A stretch of DNA of 64,000 nt from VXRJ01 sp965246995 (GCA_965246995.1 OZ252008.1:620001-684000); one strand, 5' to 3'; counted from the first letter of the stretch, positions 1-9,133 are shown. Notes: generated from the sequence alone by a model not told the origin. A program made the numbers and translations.

Positions 1-1
1 C

Positions 2-721
2 ATCGCCAGCGTGGCGGTGGTGATGCTCGAGAGCCTGCCGAACGTGCGGCCGCAGTTCGCCTCCCTGCTCCTCCAGATCGAGTGGGTGTTCACGCTCCTG
101 TTCACCGTCGAGTACGCCGCGCGCATCGCGGCGGTGCGGTATCCGTCGCGCTACATCTTCAGTTTCTTCGGGTTGATTGACCTGATGGCGATCATCCCCA
201 CCTGGATCAGCCTGGTACTGCCCGGGGGCCAGGCGCTGATCGCGATCCGCGTGGTCCGGCTGATCCGCGTATTCCGTGTCCTGAAGCTCGGGCACTACCT
301 GATGGGCGCGGAAGAGCTGACGGATGCGTTGCGCGAGAGCCGGCCGAGGATAGTCGTCTTTATGGCCGCAGTCGCGTCGATCGCGGTGGTGATGGGCGCG
401 TTGATCTACCTGGTCGAAGGGGAGGAAAACGGCTTCACGTCGATCCCGCGGGGGGTCTACTGGGCCATCGTGACGATAACGACGGTCGGTTACGGCGACA
501 TCTCGCCGCAGACCACCGTCGGGCAGTTCGCCGCCGTGATCCTGATGCTGATTGGCTACGGGATCATCGCGGTGCCTACCGGCATCTTTTCGGCCGCCAT
601 CGCGCGGCGGGGGACGGACCCGATATCGACGCAGGCGTGCCTGGAATGCAGCCGGGAGGGTCACGACCCGGACGCCGAGTTCTGCAAGCACTGCGGCGCC
701 GACCTGCACCCGGGGGACTAG
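2..721 (+). CDS. Voltage-gated potassium channel with C-terminal zinc ribbon, 5' end outside window
   Basis: The reading frame is open to the left edge, so the start and part of helix S1 are missing; 239 codons are visible. Numbering from the GTG at position 11, an S4-type helix carries arginines every third residue (R80, R83, R86, R89). It is followed by S5, a pore loop with the K+ selectivity filter TTVGYGD (about 157-163) and S6. This is the six-helix Kv-like architecture, and K+ flux through the inner membrane is the expected role. An unusual tail carries two CxxC pairs (C210/C213 and C225/C228), a zinc-ribbon pattern. The stop codon TAG (719-721) lies inside the CTAG that borders the adjacent IS1182-type element. 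Confidence 0.9.
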   Translation: MASVAVVMLESLPNVRPQFASLLLQIEWVFTLLFTVEYAARIAAVRYPSRYIFSFFGLIDLMAIIPTWISLVLPGGQALIAIRVVRLIRVFRVLKLGHYLMGAEELTDALRESRPRIVVFMAAVASIAVVMGALIYLVEGEENGFTSIPRGVYWAIVTITTVGYGDISPQTTVGQFAAVILMLIGYGIIAVPTGIFSAAIARRGTDPISTQACLECSREGHDPDAEFCKHCGADLHPGD

Positions 722-2340
722 CAGCCTGTCGGACTTAGGCGCGGCAAACGCGCGTGGAAGCGACTTGGCACCTGTTTGAACGACGCCCTGTGTCTCTGTG
801 CCGGGAGGGCCGCTTCGACCGAAACGGGGACTGTATCCTGGCCATCGGTCGCTGACGGCGCCTGGAGGTCTTTCTGACGCCTCTGGTGGGTCGCGAACAC
901 GCCGAGTTCCGCCCCGTATAGCCCCGTCATGCCAGCCTGAGGTTGTGCACGCGTCGGCAGTTATACGCCAGCGTTACCAAGGCCCATTCGCCCTCCACCT
1001 TCTCAAGACCCCGCAGCAGAAACTGCCGGAAGCCCATCGCCTGCTTCACGATCCCGAACACCGGCTCCACCGTCTGCTGGCGCAAACGGTAATGCGCCCG
1101 GTGCTCCGGCAGTGCCATCTTCTCCTGCATCGACTTGATCCAGTCCGCCTGCGGCTCCTTCGCCAGCTGCTCCGGCGGCTCCGGTCGGAAGTCGTGCCGG
1201 CGCCGTTGGCCTTCCGCCCCCGTCGCCACCAACACCTCCACACCGCGACCTGCCAGTTGCGACACCTCGCTGCCCGTCGCGTAGCCACTGTCCGCCAGTA
1301 CCCGATCCGCCGCGCCCACCGCCGTCGGTATCGCGTCCACGTCCGCCACCAACTCGTTGCGGTCGCTCGCGCACACGCTCACCCGCGACCCCAACACCAA
1401 CTGACTGCCGTCGGCATCCACCACCGCCTGCGCGTTGTATGCCTGGCGGTACTCATGGCGCCGGCTCTTGCGCATCAGCGCACTGTCCGCATCCGTCAGG
1501 TTGATCTGCGCCTTCGCCTCCGGCGCGTCCCTCGGCGGCGTGATGTGCCGACCCTTGCGCGATCCCGCACGCCGCTCCCGCGCCGCCACCGTGCGCTCGT
1601 ACTCCGCCCGCTCCGCGTCCGCACGCGCCTGCGCACGCCGTTCCAACTCCGCGCACGCACGGTCCAGCTTCGCCCGTAGCGTCTCGCGCCGCGACAACTC
1701 CTCCGGCAGACCCTGTGGGTCCGGCACGTCGTCCGTGTCGGCGTGCTCCGCCTGATCCAACAACCCCTCGATCTCGCCTCGCAACTGCTCGCGCAACGCC
1801 CCCGCACGGTCGTAGCGGATGCTGTTGCGCTTGTTCGCGTTCGCGTCCACCTTCGTCCCGTCCACGCTCACCGTCCCAACACGCAGCAACTGCAGCTCCT
1901 TCGCCAGCAGCAGTACCTGCAGGAACGCCTCCGCTACCGCTTCGAAGTTGCTGCGCCGGAACGTGCAGATCGTGTCGTGGTCCGGATGACAGTTCGCCGC
2001 CACGTACCGAACGCCAATGTCCCGATACGTCGCCCGCTCGATCCGACGCGAGCCGAAGATCCCGTTCGCGTAGCAGTACACCAGCAACGCCAGCATCATC
2101 CGCGGGTGATACTGCGCCGATCCGGTGCCCCGTTCGTTCACCTGGAACCGCTCCAGCGGCACCCGTTCCACCGCCTCCACCACGAAGTGCGCCAGATCGT
2201 CCTCAGGCAGCCAATCGCGCAGGTCCGGCGGCAGCAGATACAACTGCGACTGGTGCCGCTGTACAAAATTCGGCATCTACTTCTACCCCCTCAACTCGAC
2301 AAGCCCCATTATAAAACCCGGGCCTAAGTCCGACAGGCTG
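722..2340 (-). mobile_element. IS1182-family insertion sequence
   Basis: The element has perfect 19-bp terminal inverted repeats (722-740 and 2322-2340) starting CAGCCTGTCGG. It is flanked on both sides by CTAG (718-721 and 2341-2344), which reads as a 4-bp palindromic target or duplication. One full-length transposase gene fills it. The right CTAG also borders the next insertion sequence, so the two elements abut. It appears intact and potentially active. Family assignment rests on the transposase. Confidence 0.9.
927..2276 (-). CDS. IS1182-family transposase
   Basis: This 449-residue DDE transposase has the usual family length and an ATG start. Visible catalytic motifs are VDGTKVDANANK (first Asp), VLADSGYATG (second Asp) and TVEPVFGIVKQAMGFRQF (the Glu region), in the order expected for IS1182 members. 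The long charged segment between the first and second Asp is rich in Glu and Arg, as in relatives. It catalyses cut or copy of its own element. No frameshift or internal stop is seen. Confidence 0.93.
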   Translation of the reverse strand: MPNFVQRHQSQLYLLPPDLRDWLPEDDLAHFVVEAVERVPLERFQVNERGTGSAQYHPRMMLALLVYCYANGIFGSRRIERATYRDIGVRYVAANCHPDHDTICTFRRSNFEAVAEAFLQVLLLAKELQLLRVGTVSVDGTKVDANANKRNSIRYDRAGALREQLRGEIEGLLDQAEHADTDDVPDPQGLPEELSRRETLRAKLDRACAELERRAQARADAERAEYERTVAARERRAGSRKGRHITPPRDAPEAKAQINLTDADSALMRKSRRHEYRQAYNAQAVVDADGSQLVLGSRVSVCASDRNELVADVDAIPTAVGAADRVLADSGYATGSEVSQLAGRGVEVLVATGAEGQRRRHDFRPEPPEQLAKEPQADWIKSMQEKMALPEHRAHYRLRQQTVEPVFGIVKQAMGFRQFLLRGLEKVEGEWALVTLAYNCRRVHNLRLA

Positions 2341-2344
2341 CTAG

Positions 2345-4055
2345 CCCGGATTTCTCACCGTTGTAGATACAAGAGACTGCCTGTGATGGCGTAAAGTGTT
2401 GTGGCCGCAATACTTTCACACCAGACACGGAGGCAGCCTCTTGTCCACACAGTGTACGCCAATCCAACTTGAATTTCCGCGTGTCGGCCGCCGCCGACTG
2501 GTGGCGCGTTTCGGTGGCGGGCGGATTACCTCCAACGCGGGCGCGCTATTACTGCAGGCCGTGGAAGCGTGCACGCAGGTGTGCCGGCGTGCGGCGCGGT
2601 GCTTCCAGGATCACCGGGACGGGCGGTGGGTGGAGCACACGGTCGAGGAGTTAGTGACGCAGCGGGTGTTTGGCCTGGCGCTGGGCTACGAAGACCTGAA
2701 CGACCACGACACGCTGCGGCGCGACGCGCTATTGGCGGCGGTGGTGGGCAAGGCGGACCCGACCGGGGCATCCCGGGTGCGGGCGGCGGACCGCGGGTCG
2801 GCCCTGGCGGGCAAGAGCACGTTGAACCGGCTGGAGTTGGCGGGGCCTGACGCGGAGACGGACCGCTACAAGAAGGTGAGCTATGACCAGGCGGCGCTCG
2901 ATGCGCTGCTGGTCGACCTGTTCATCGAGGCCCACCCGCAGCCGCCCGTGCGCATCGTGCTCGATGTCGATGCCACCGACGACCCGCTGCACGGCCAACA
3001 GGAAGGGCGCTTTTTCCACGGCTACTACCGGCACTACTGCTATCTGCCGCTGTATGTCTTCTGCGGCGCGCACGTGCTGTGTGCACGGCTCCGGCCGGCG
3101 AACATCGATGCGGCGGCCGGCGTGGTCGATGAACTGGCGTGGATCGTGGACCGCGTGCGGCAGGCGTGGCCGACGGTGGCCATTCTGGTGCGCGGCGACT
3201 CGGGCTTCTGCCGGGACGCGTTGCTGAACTGGTGCGAGGCGCACCAGGTGGACTATCTCATCGGGGTCGCCAAGAACGACCGCCTCAAGGCGCAACTGGC
3301 GCCGGCGATGGTGCAGGCCCAGGCCCAGTGCCAGGCGAGCGGTCAGCCGGCCCGGGTGTTCGCCGACTTCGGCTATCGCACGCGCAAGAGCTGGAGCCGG
3401 GAGCGGCGGGTCGTCGGCAAGGCCGAGCACCTGCCGGCCGGGCCGAATCCGCGCTTCGTGGTGACCTCGCTGCCGGCAGACCGCGTCCCGGCCCAGCCGC
3501 TGTATGAGGACCTGTATTGCGCCCGCGGCGATATGGAGAACCGCATCAAGGAGCAGCAACTGGCCTTGTTTGCCGACCGCACCAGCAGTGCCACCCTGCG
3601 GGCCAACCAGTTGCGCCTCTACTGGTCGACCTTGGCCTACGTCCTGTTGCACGCGCTCCGCAGCCGGGCTTTGGCAGGCACCCGGCTCGCCCGCGCCCAA
3701 TGCGACACCTTACGCCTCCGGCTGCTCAAGGTCGGCGCCCATATCCGTGTCACCGCACGCTGCGTCTGGGTCGCGTTGACCGACTATCTGCCTGACGCCG
3801 ACCTGTTCATCCTCGCCGCCAACCGCTTGCACCAAGCGCGCGCACCCGCCTGACGCCCCAGTCCAACGCCAGACCACGTCCGCAGCTACCCGGTGGACTA
3901 CCCCGGGGCCGGCCCGCTGCGCCCGACACGCCGCCGTCGGTGTCGCAACCGCCCCGTCCGCCGCCTTCCAACCTCTCCCGCGCGTCCGTGCTGGACCTCC
4001 TGCGCCGTAAACTCACCGCTTCAGCCTCGCGCCGGGTGGCTGTGAGAAATCCGGG
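2345..4055 (+). mobile_element. IS1380-family insertion sequence
   Basis: Terminal inverted repeats of 14 bp (CCCGGATTTCTCAC at 2345-2358; complement at 4042-4055) are flanked by CTAG on each side (2341-2344 and 4056-4059). If CTAG is counted as part of the repeat, the repeats are 18 bp. The left CTAG is shared with the IS1182 element. The right CTAG overlaps the TAG that begins the palindromic repeat at 4057. About 190 bp of noncoding element sequence separates the transposase stop from the right end. The element looks complete. Confidence 0.88.
2441..3853 (+). CDS. IS1380-family transposase
   Basis: This DDE transposase shows the family hallmarks: FGGGRITSNAGALLL near the N-terminus, DATDDPLHGQQEG (first Asp), VRGDSGFCRD (second Asp) and DMENRIKEQQ (Glu). 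I prefer the TTG start at 2441 because GGAGG at 2429-2433 sits seven bases upstream, giving 470 residues. An in-frame GTG at 2396 would add 15 residues without a comparable ribosome site. No internal stops are present, so it is probably functional. Confidence 0.92.
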   Translation: MSTQCTPIQLEFPRVGRRRLVARFGGGRITSNAGALLLQAVEACTQVCRRAARCFQDHRDGRWVEHTVEELVTQRVFGLALGYEDLNDHDTLRRDALLAAVVGKADPTGASRVRAADRGSALAGKSTLNRLELAGPDAETDRYKKVSYDQAALDALLVDLFIEAHPQPPVRIVLDVDATDDPLHGQQEGRFFHGYYRHYCYLPLYVFCGAHVLCARLRPANIDAAAGVVDELAWIVDRVRQAWPTVAILVRGDSGFCRDALLNWCEAHQVDYLIGVAKNDRLKAQLAPAMVQAQAQCQASGQPARVFADFGYRTRKSWSRERRVVGKAEHLPAGPNPRFVVTSLPADRVPAQPLYEDLYCARGDMENRIKEQQLALFADRTSSATLRANQLRLYWSTLAYVLLHALRSRALAGTRLARAQCDTLRLRLLKVGAHIRVTARCVWVALTDYLPDADLFILAANRLHQARAPA

Positions 4056-4056
4056 C

Positions 4057-4221
4057 TAGGAGCCCGTGGTGAAACCCCCGCTACATTCGAGCGGCGATGC
4101 ATCCCGCCTGAACGGCGTTGCTCCTCGGTCTCATACGGGCCAATATGCTCCCTCGTCGCGCCTTGTCAGTCGGGCGCCTCACCGCTCTCGGTGCGACGCG
4201 GGGTTTCACCACGGGCTCCTA
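4057..4221. repeat. Palindromic MITE-like repeat, copy 1 (long form)
   Basis: A 165-bp element has near-perfect 20-bp inverted ends (GGAGCCCGTGGTGAAACCCC and its complement) and is flanked by TA on both sides. It is the same family as copies at 7670-7759 and 53017-53108 but in the opposite orientation, and it carries about 75 extra bases in its interior. TA flanks and inverted ends are what non-autonomous mariner/IS630-type MITEs look like; no transposase is present. The IS1380 element inserted exactly at its left edge, at CTAG. It may also act as a terminator. Confidence 0.8.
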
Positions 4222-4237
4222 AGGAGGATAGCCGCGA

Positions 4238-5359
4238 CTACTGCTTCACCCGGAGGTCGCGGTCCAGTTCGACGACGGAAGCCCCCAGAGGCGAGAGACG
4301 ACGGGCATACCGCGCATCGGTGATGATGACGCGGTAGCCGTCTGGAGTTTCTTCCACCGCGTAGGCCGGGTAGCGGATCCAGGCGACGAGGCCCTGCACG
4401 TGCGGCGCGGTGCGTGCGGCGGCGATGATGGCGTCGGCGCGCGGACCGCGCGGCTGCCGATCGATGGCCCGCGCCGCCACACGGGGTTCGGCGCCCCGCA
4501 GCCAATCGAGATCGAGGAAGTGGTAATGCTCCGCGTCGGCGACGACGATGTCACGGCGGAACGGATTGCCCGGCGTAGGGGACGCCATCACTTCGATCGG
4601 CGTGTCGTCCCCCTGCGCGGCCAGCCACGCGGCTACCTGTTGCTCGGCGAGGCGCGAGGCAGCGACCATCACGACGATGTAGACCGCGATGGCGGAGAGG
4701 CAGATTGTGGCCAGGCGCGGCAAGGCCAGACGCCATTGTCCGCTCGCGCGCAGCCAGACGATCGCGGCGACGCCGACGCACCAGAGCAGCCGCGTTGCGG
4801 CCGGCGCTCCCTCGAAGCCGGTGACGAGTGACGTCGCGGCGACCCCCAGCACGACCCACGCCGCGAGACTGGCGCGTGACGTGCTGCGCGCGAGGACGAC
4901 GGAGGTTCCCGCGAGCAGCCAGACCCACGGGTCGACCACGAACAGCGCATCGCCGTGGTACCACGTTCCCGAGAACGGCATCAGGAAGCGCACGCCGTAC
5001 GTGTTGAGCCAGTCCAGAGCCGGGTGCGTCCAGACGGCGATGGCGCAGACCGCGACGAGCGGAAGGGTTCGAACGGGCGGGCTGTTCTGCCGGACCGGTC
5101 CGGAGAACCACCGGCGCGCGCGATCCGCGAGAATCAGCAGTCCGGCCAGTGCGAGGGGGAGAACGACCATCGCCAGCAGGCCGTGCGTCCAGCCGCGGCG
5201 AAAGCCGAGCGAGACGTCGCGCGTCATGAAGAGGGTGATGGCGTCGAGGTCCGGGGCGTTCGCGCCCAGCAGCAACGCTGGCGTGGCGAGTGCGGTGGCG
5301 CGGCGGAGCCGCGTCTCCGCCAGTGTCACGCCGATGAGGGTATGGGCGATTGGGTCCAT
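4238..5359 (-). CDS. YdjM-like membrane-bound metal-dependent hydrolase family protein (DUF457)
   Basis: This 373-residue protein begins MDPIAHTLIG, followed by NAPDLDAI and RRGWTHG. These N-terminal Asp/His motifs are typical of the YdjM/DUF457 family of inner-membrane putative metal-dependent hydrolases. About five or six hydrophobic helices fill residues 20-230, and the C-terminal 130 residues are soluble. The true substrate of the family is not established. The gene is divergent from proC with 56 bases between the start codons, and its 3' end is 17 bases from palindromic repeat copy 1. Confidence 0.8.
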   Translation of the reverse strand: MDPIAHTLIGVTLAETRLRRATALATPALLLGANAPDLDAITLFMTRDVSLGFRRGWTHGLLAMVVLPLALAGLLILADRARRWFSGPVRQNSPPVRTLPLVAVCAIAVWTHPALDWLNTYGVRFLMPFSGTWYHGDALFVVDPWVWLLAGTSVVLARSTSRASLAAWVVLGVAATSLVTGFEGAPAATRLLWCVGVAAIVWLRASGQWRLALPRLATICLSAIAVYIVVMVAASRLAEQQVAAWLAAQGDDTPIEVMASPTPGNPFRRDIVVADAEHYHFLDLDWLRGAEPRVAARAIDRQPRGPRADAIIAAARTAPHVQGLVAWIRYPAYAVEETPDGYRVIITDARYARRLSPLGASVVELDRDLRVKQ

Positions 5360-5415
5360 CGCGCGCCATAGAATAAACGCCTCGGTCGATGACCGTAGCG
5401 AGACGGGAGTAAAGC

Positions 5416-6252
5416 GTGACAGACAACGTGCTGAAGGATGTGAACATCGCTTTTATCGGCGCGGGCGCCATGGGCTCCGCGATGATCGGCGGCCTGGTAT
5501 CCCGCCATGGCGTCGAGCCGGCCCGTGTGACGGCCAGCGACAAGCATGCCGAACGGCTTGAGGAGATGCGGGACCAGTTCGGTATCGCGACGACGCACGA
5601 CAACCGCGAGGCGGCGGCCGGCGGGCAGGTGGTCGTGCTGTCGGTGAAGCCGCAGGTATTGCCGGGTGTGTTGCACGAACTGCAGGGGGGTATCGATGCG
5701 GACGCGCTGGTGCTTTCCATCGTCGCCGGGGCGACGATCGCGACGATGGCGGGCGGGCTCGGTCACCGCGCCATCGTCCGGACGATGCCCAACACCCCGG
5801 CGCAGGTGGGTGAAGGCATGACGGTCTGGTGCGCGACGCCGGAGGTGTCCGAGGCGCAGCGGGCGCAAGCGGGCGCGATCGTCGGCGCGCTCGGAAGGCA
5901 ACTGTTCGTCGAGGACGAGGCGTTCCTCGACATGGCGACGGCGATCAGCGGGTCGGGGCCCGCGTATGTCTTCCTGATGATGGAGGCCCTGATTGACGCG
6001 GCGGTGCACCTCGGCTTCTCGCGCGCAGCGGCGCGCGAGCTGGTGCTGCAGACCATCCGGGGCTCGGCGATCTACGCGCAGCAGCAGCCGGTGCACCCGG
6101 CGGAGCTGCGGAACCGCGTGACGTCGCCCGGAGGCACGAGCGCCGAAGCGCTCTACCAGCTCGAGAAGGGCAACTTCCGCACCGTCATCTCAAAGGCGGT
6201 GGTGGCGGCGTACAACCGGAGCGTCGAACTGGGACGGGGTGGTGGGCGCTGA
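5416..6252 (+). CDS. proC: Pyrroline-5-carboxylate reductase
   Basis: The product catalyses the last step of proline synthesis, NAD(P)H-dependent reduction of pyrroline-5-carboxylate, in the cytosol. It has 278 residues, normal for ProC. The N-terminal Rossmann motif GAGAMGSAMIGG, the VVLSVKPQVLP segment, RTMPNTPAQVGEGM and the C-terminal signature around SGPAYVFLMMEALIDAAV and TSPGGTSAEAL are all present. The start is GTG with GGGAG a few bases upstream. It converges with the M28 peptidase gene (36 bases between stops). Confidence 0.97.
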   Translation: MTDNVLKDVNIAFIGAGAMGSAMIGGLVSRHGVEPARVTASDKHAERLEEMRDQFGIATTHDNREAAAGGQVVVLSVKPQVLPGVLHELQGGIDADALVLSIVAGATIATMAGGLGHRAIVRTMPNTPAQVGEGMTVWCATPEVSEAQRAQAGAIVGALGRQLFVEDEAFLDMATAISGSGPAYVFLMMEALIDAAVHLGFSRAAARELVLQTIRGSAIYAQQQPVHPAELRNRVTSPGGTSAEALYQLEKGNFRTVISKAVVAAYNRSVELGRGGGR

Positions 6253-6288
6253 ATCGGATGACGTGCGGCCAGGATCGCCCGCGGCGGC

Positions 6289-7785
6289 CTATTCACCGCG
6301 CGGGATAAGGCGCGACGGGAACGCCACCACGCTCTCGTTCCCATCCGTTCCGACCGCGGCAACGCCGAACAGGTAGTTGTCGATCACCAGGTTCTCGAAC
6401 GTATATTCCGTCACGTTCCCGATGAACCGCGAGTCGGTCCACTGCGGCGCGGTCGTTTCCCGCCAGTACACCTTGTAGCCGGCCAGGTTTGCCGCGGACA
6501 CCGGATCCCACCGCAGCTTGGCGGAGGCTTGCACGGCGCCGCCGATCGCAACATTCGCGGGCGGTCCGGGCGCCCACGCGAGTGCGGCGAGCGTCGCGAC
6601 GTTCACCCCGGTGAGCCTCGCCGCGTAGTCGAAGTTCACCCCTTCGATGACGTCGCCGTACGCGATGCCGCTCTCCACGCGCAGGTCCTGGTGCTGCCGC
6701 GTGTAGTTCTCGTGCGTCTCCATGATCCGCACCGCCGGGAAGCCGGCGTCGTTGAACGGCCGATGGTGTCCGCCGCGGCCGAATCGGTCGAGCCGGTAGA
6801 TCATCGTCGCATCGAGGTTCGGAATATAGAGATCGGTGACACGCGCGACGTAGCGCGCGACCTGCCGGGAAACGCCGTCTACCTCGCCCCCGGCGAAACG
6901 CCGTGCGCGTCGTTCCTCCTCCGTCTCGGTCACCGGCGTCGGCTCGGAGAAGACCCGGAACGTGTCGTTCCCGATGACCCCGTCGATCCCCTCGATGTTG
7001 CCGATCATGTCGTTGTTCAGGACCGCCTCGATATTCCATCCCTCGTCGATCGCCACCTCCGTCATGTGCCCGCCGCCCAGCAGGCCGTTCTCCTCGCCGG
7101 AGAGGCCGACCAGGACGATGCTGGCGTTGAAGGTCCCGGCGTAGCGGCTCAGCATCTGCGCCGCTTCTATCGCGCCGGCCATCCCGCTGGCATTGTCGTT
7201 CGCGCCGGGGGAGTCGTCCGTGAAGTTGTTCGCATCGGAGACCCGGTTGTCGATGTCGCCCGACATGATGACGTAGCGGTTCGGGTCGGTCGCGCCGCGG
7301 ATGACGGCGACGACGTTCACGATCTCGGTGTCGACCGGGATACGCCTGCCCGGTTCGCCGGGCGCCACCGTCCGCTGGAACGACACCTCGAGGCAGCCGC
7401 CGCAAGCCTCGCCGATCTCGAGGAAGCGGGAACTGATCCAGCGGCGGGCGGCGCCGATGCCGCGGGTCTCGCTCTCGGTTTCCGAAAGCGTATGGCGTGT
7501 GCCGAAGCCGACCAGGGAGCGGATATCCGATTCGATCCGATTGGCCGAGACGGCGTCGATCAGTTCATAGATCCGCGGATCGCGCGGCGGCGGCGGTACG
7601 AGGTTCGACGTGTCCTGTGCAGTCATCAACGTTCCCGGAACCGCCAAGGCAGCGGCAACAACCAGCGCAAGGAGCCCGCGGTGAAACCCCGGGTAGCAAC
7701 GCCGTTCGGGCGGGATGCATCGCCGCTCGAATGTAGCGACGGCTTCACCACGGGCTCCTCGGCCCCGCACCCTTCTCGGCATCAC
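6289..7785 (-). CDS. Secreted M28-family zinc aminopeptidase with C-terminal fibronectin-III-like domain
   Basis: Residues about 60-400 form an M28 peptidase domain. Likely metal ligands lie in MSGDIDNR, SPGANDNASG, GLSGEENGLLGG (Glu-Glu pair), LNNDMIGN and GGHHRPFND. A fibronectin-III-like domain follows (about 405-495, LRWDPVSAANLAGYKVYW). Residues about 38-58 (GLLALVVAAALAVPG) look like the hydrophobic core of a signal peptide. The preceding ~30 residues, including FERRCIPPERRCYPGFHRG, are translated from palindromic repeat copy 2. From the ATG at 7785 the frame stays open through the repeat; alternative TTG starts exist after it. It probably degrades peptides in the periplasm or outside the cell. 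Confidence 0.88.
   Translation of the reverse strand: MMPRRVRGRGARGEAVATFERRCIPPERRCYPGFHRGLLALVVAAALAVPGTLMTAQDTSNLVPPPPRDPRIYELIDAVSANRIESDIRSLVGFGTRHTLSETESETRGIGAARRWISSRFLEIGEACGGCLEVSFQRTVAPGEPGRRIPVDTEIVNVVAVIRGATDPNRYVIMSGDIDNRVSDANNFTDDSPGANDNASGMAGAIEAAQMLSRYAGTFNASIVLVGLSGEENGLLGGGHMTEVAIDEGWNIEAVLNNDMIGNIEGIDGVIGNDTFRVFSEPTPVTETEEERRARRFAGGEVDGVSRQVARYVARVTDLYIPNLDATMIYRLDRFGRGGHHRPFNDAGFPAVRIMETHENYTRQHQDLRVESGIAYGDVIEGVNFDYAARLTGVNVATLAALAWAPGPPANVAIGGAVQASAKLRWDPVSAANLAGYKVYWRETTAPQWTDSRFIGNVTEYTFENLVIDNYLFGVAAVGTDGNESVVAFPSRLIPRGE
7670..7759. repeat. Palindromic MITE-like repeat, copy 2
   Basis: This 90-bp copy has inverted ends GGAGCCCGCGGTGAAACCCC and a degraded complement ending CCACGGGCTCC, around a centre containing GATGCATC. 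It is very similar to copy 3, differing at a few positions, and lacks the extra interior of copy 1. Unlike copies 1 and 3 it is not flanked by TA. It lies within the 5' end of the minus-strand M28 peptidase reading frame and leaves it open. Confidence 0.8.
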
Positions 7786-7836
7786 CGACCTCCGCCCCGA
7801 ATCATACTCGCGGCGATTCTCGTAATATCGAATGAC

Positions 7837-9120
7837 GTGCCCGAGCAGAACCGCCGCTACATCATCACGCTGGCCAGCGCCGCCGTCGCCATCCTGGTGC
7901 TGGGTGCGCTACTCCGCCCGGCGCCGATCGCCGACGAGCCGCTCGCACCACCGTTGTCGCAGGCGGAGCTGAGCCGACTGACCCGCATTACGCAGCGCCG
8001 CTCGCTCGAGGCGATGAAGGAGTACTTCAGCGCCGTCGCGTCCGATGCCGACCGCAGCGTCGTTCGCCTCCGGATGCTCGGCCGGAGCGGCGTCGTCTGG
8101 GCGCCAGGCCAGGTGGTGACGGCGCGTCTGGAACCGCGGTTCCCGCCGACGACGACGATTACGGGCGACCGGGGGGAACTGGGCGTCCCGCTCGTCGCCG
8201 GAGGGCCGCACCTGCCGATCGTCCTGCTCGATGTGCCGGAGACGGGCGAGTTCATCCCGGTGCGCCGGCGCTCGATCGAGAACCTCGACCCGGGCGCATG
8301 GACGGTCTTCGTCTCCGACCGCCACGGCGCGGGTTTCTCGCCCGCCACGTATGTTGAAGTCGCGGAGATAACGTGTCAGGGCCGGACGGTGCGCGACGTC
8401 GTCACCAGCGTCGCCCTCGGCCCGGAGCTGGCGGGGGCCGGGTTGTTCGATCTCGACAACAACCTCCTTGGCGTCGTCCTGCCGTGCGATGGCCGCTTCG
8501 TCGCGGTGACGGCGGCGGACATCGAGGAGCTGACGGAGGAAGCGGGGTCCGTCCGTTCGCGGATCGCCCAGCGCTACGGCATGACGCTCGACGTGGTGAC
8601 CCCGGCGGAACGGACACACCTCGGGGTCGCCTTCGGCCTCCTGGTGCGCGATGTCTGGAACGGGGAATTGGCGGACACCATCGGCCTGCTCGCGGGCGAC
8701 GTGGTCGTTTCCATCAACGCCGAACTGATCCTCGATGTCGATCAACTCGCGCCGCTGGTCGACGATGCGGCGCGCAGCGGGGATATTGAGGCATACGAGC
8801 TGGCCGTGGTGCGCGGTAGCGAGACCGTGGTGCTGAACCTGCCGGCCGATCCACTGACGCTGTTGGCGCCGGACGCGGCCGCTCCGGACGGCGGACTCGT
8901 CTGGGACGATCCCGACCGCGGTTACCAGCTCAACGATGTCCGCCCGGGCACCGCGGCGGCGCTCGCGGGCCTCCGCGCGGGGGACCGCCTGTTGCGCCTC
9001 GACGGCGCCGTCCCGGACACGCTGGCGGCAGTCCGCACCGCGCTCTCACCCGCGCGCGAGACCCCGGTCCTCCTCGAACTCGAACGGGGCGCTCGCCGCA
9101 CGGCGATCCTCCTCCCATGA
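7837..9120 (+). CDS. Membrane-anchored degenerate trypsin-like protein with two PDZ domains
   Basis: The GTG start at 7837 gives 427 residues; the frame extends far upstream, but that part lies antisense to the M28 gene. One N-terminal helix (YIITLASAAVAILVLGALL) anchors it. A DegP/HtrA-like beta-barrel domain follows (about 55-230). The usual catalytic His region reads VVTARLEPR and the usual GNSGGPL reads ELAGAGLFD, so catalytic His and Ser are not apparent. Two PDZ-type modules end the protein (about 260-335 and 355-425, the second with GTAAALAGLRAGDRLLRLDG). It is probably a peptide-binding or regulatory pseudoprotease. The antiporter gene starts 13 bases downstream. Confidence 0.75.
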   Translation: MPEQNRRYIITLASAAVAILVLGALLRPAPIADEPLAPPLSQAELSRLTRITQRRSLEAMKEYFSAVASDADRSVVRLRMLGRSGVVWAPGQVVTARLEPRFPPTTTITGDRGELGVPLVAGGPHLPIVLLDVPETGEFIPVRRRSIENLDPGAWTVFVSDRHGAGFSPATYVEVAEITCQGRTVRDVVTSVALGPELAGAGLFDLDNNLLGVVLPCDGRFVAVTAADIEELTEEAGSVRSRIAQRYGMTLDVVTPAERTHLGVAFGLLVRDVWNGELADTIGLLAGDVVVSINAELILDVDQLAPLVDDAARSGDIEAYELAVVRGSETVVLNLPADPLTLLAPDAAAPDGGLVWDDPDRGYQLNDVRPGTAAALAGLRAGDRLLRLDGAVPDTLAAVRTALSPARETPVLLELERGARRTAILLP

Positions 9121-9133
9121 CGATCACTCCGGC

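Noticed and set aside
6529..7836. Long upstream extension of the PDZ-protein reading frame
   Set aside because: It is antisense to the M28 peptidase, whose protein has clear motifs. High GC keeps opposite frames open.
7837..9120. Active HtrA-type serine protease
   Set aside because: The expected catalytic His and Ser positions read as other residues.
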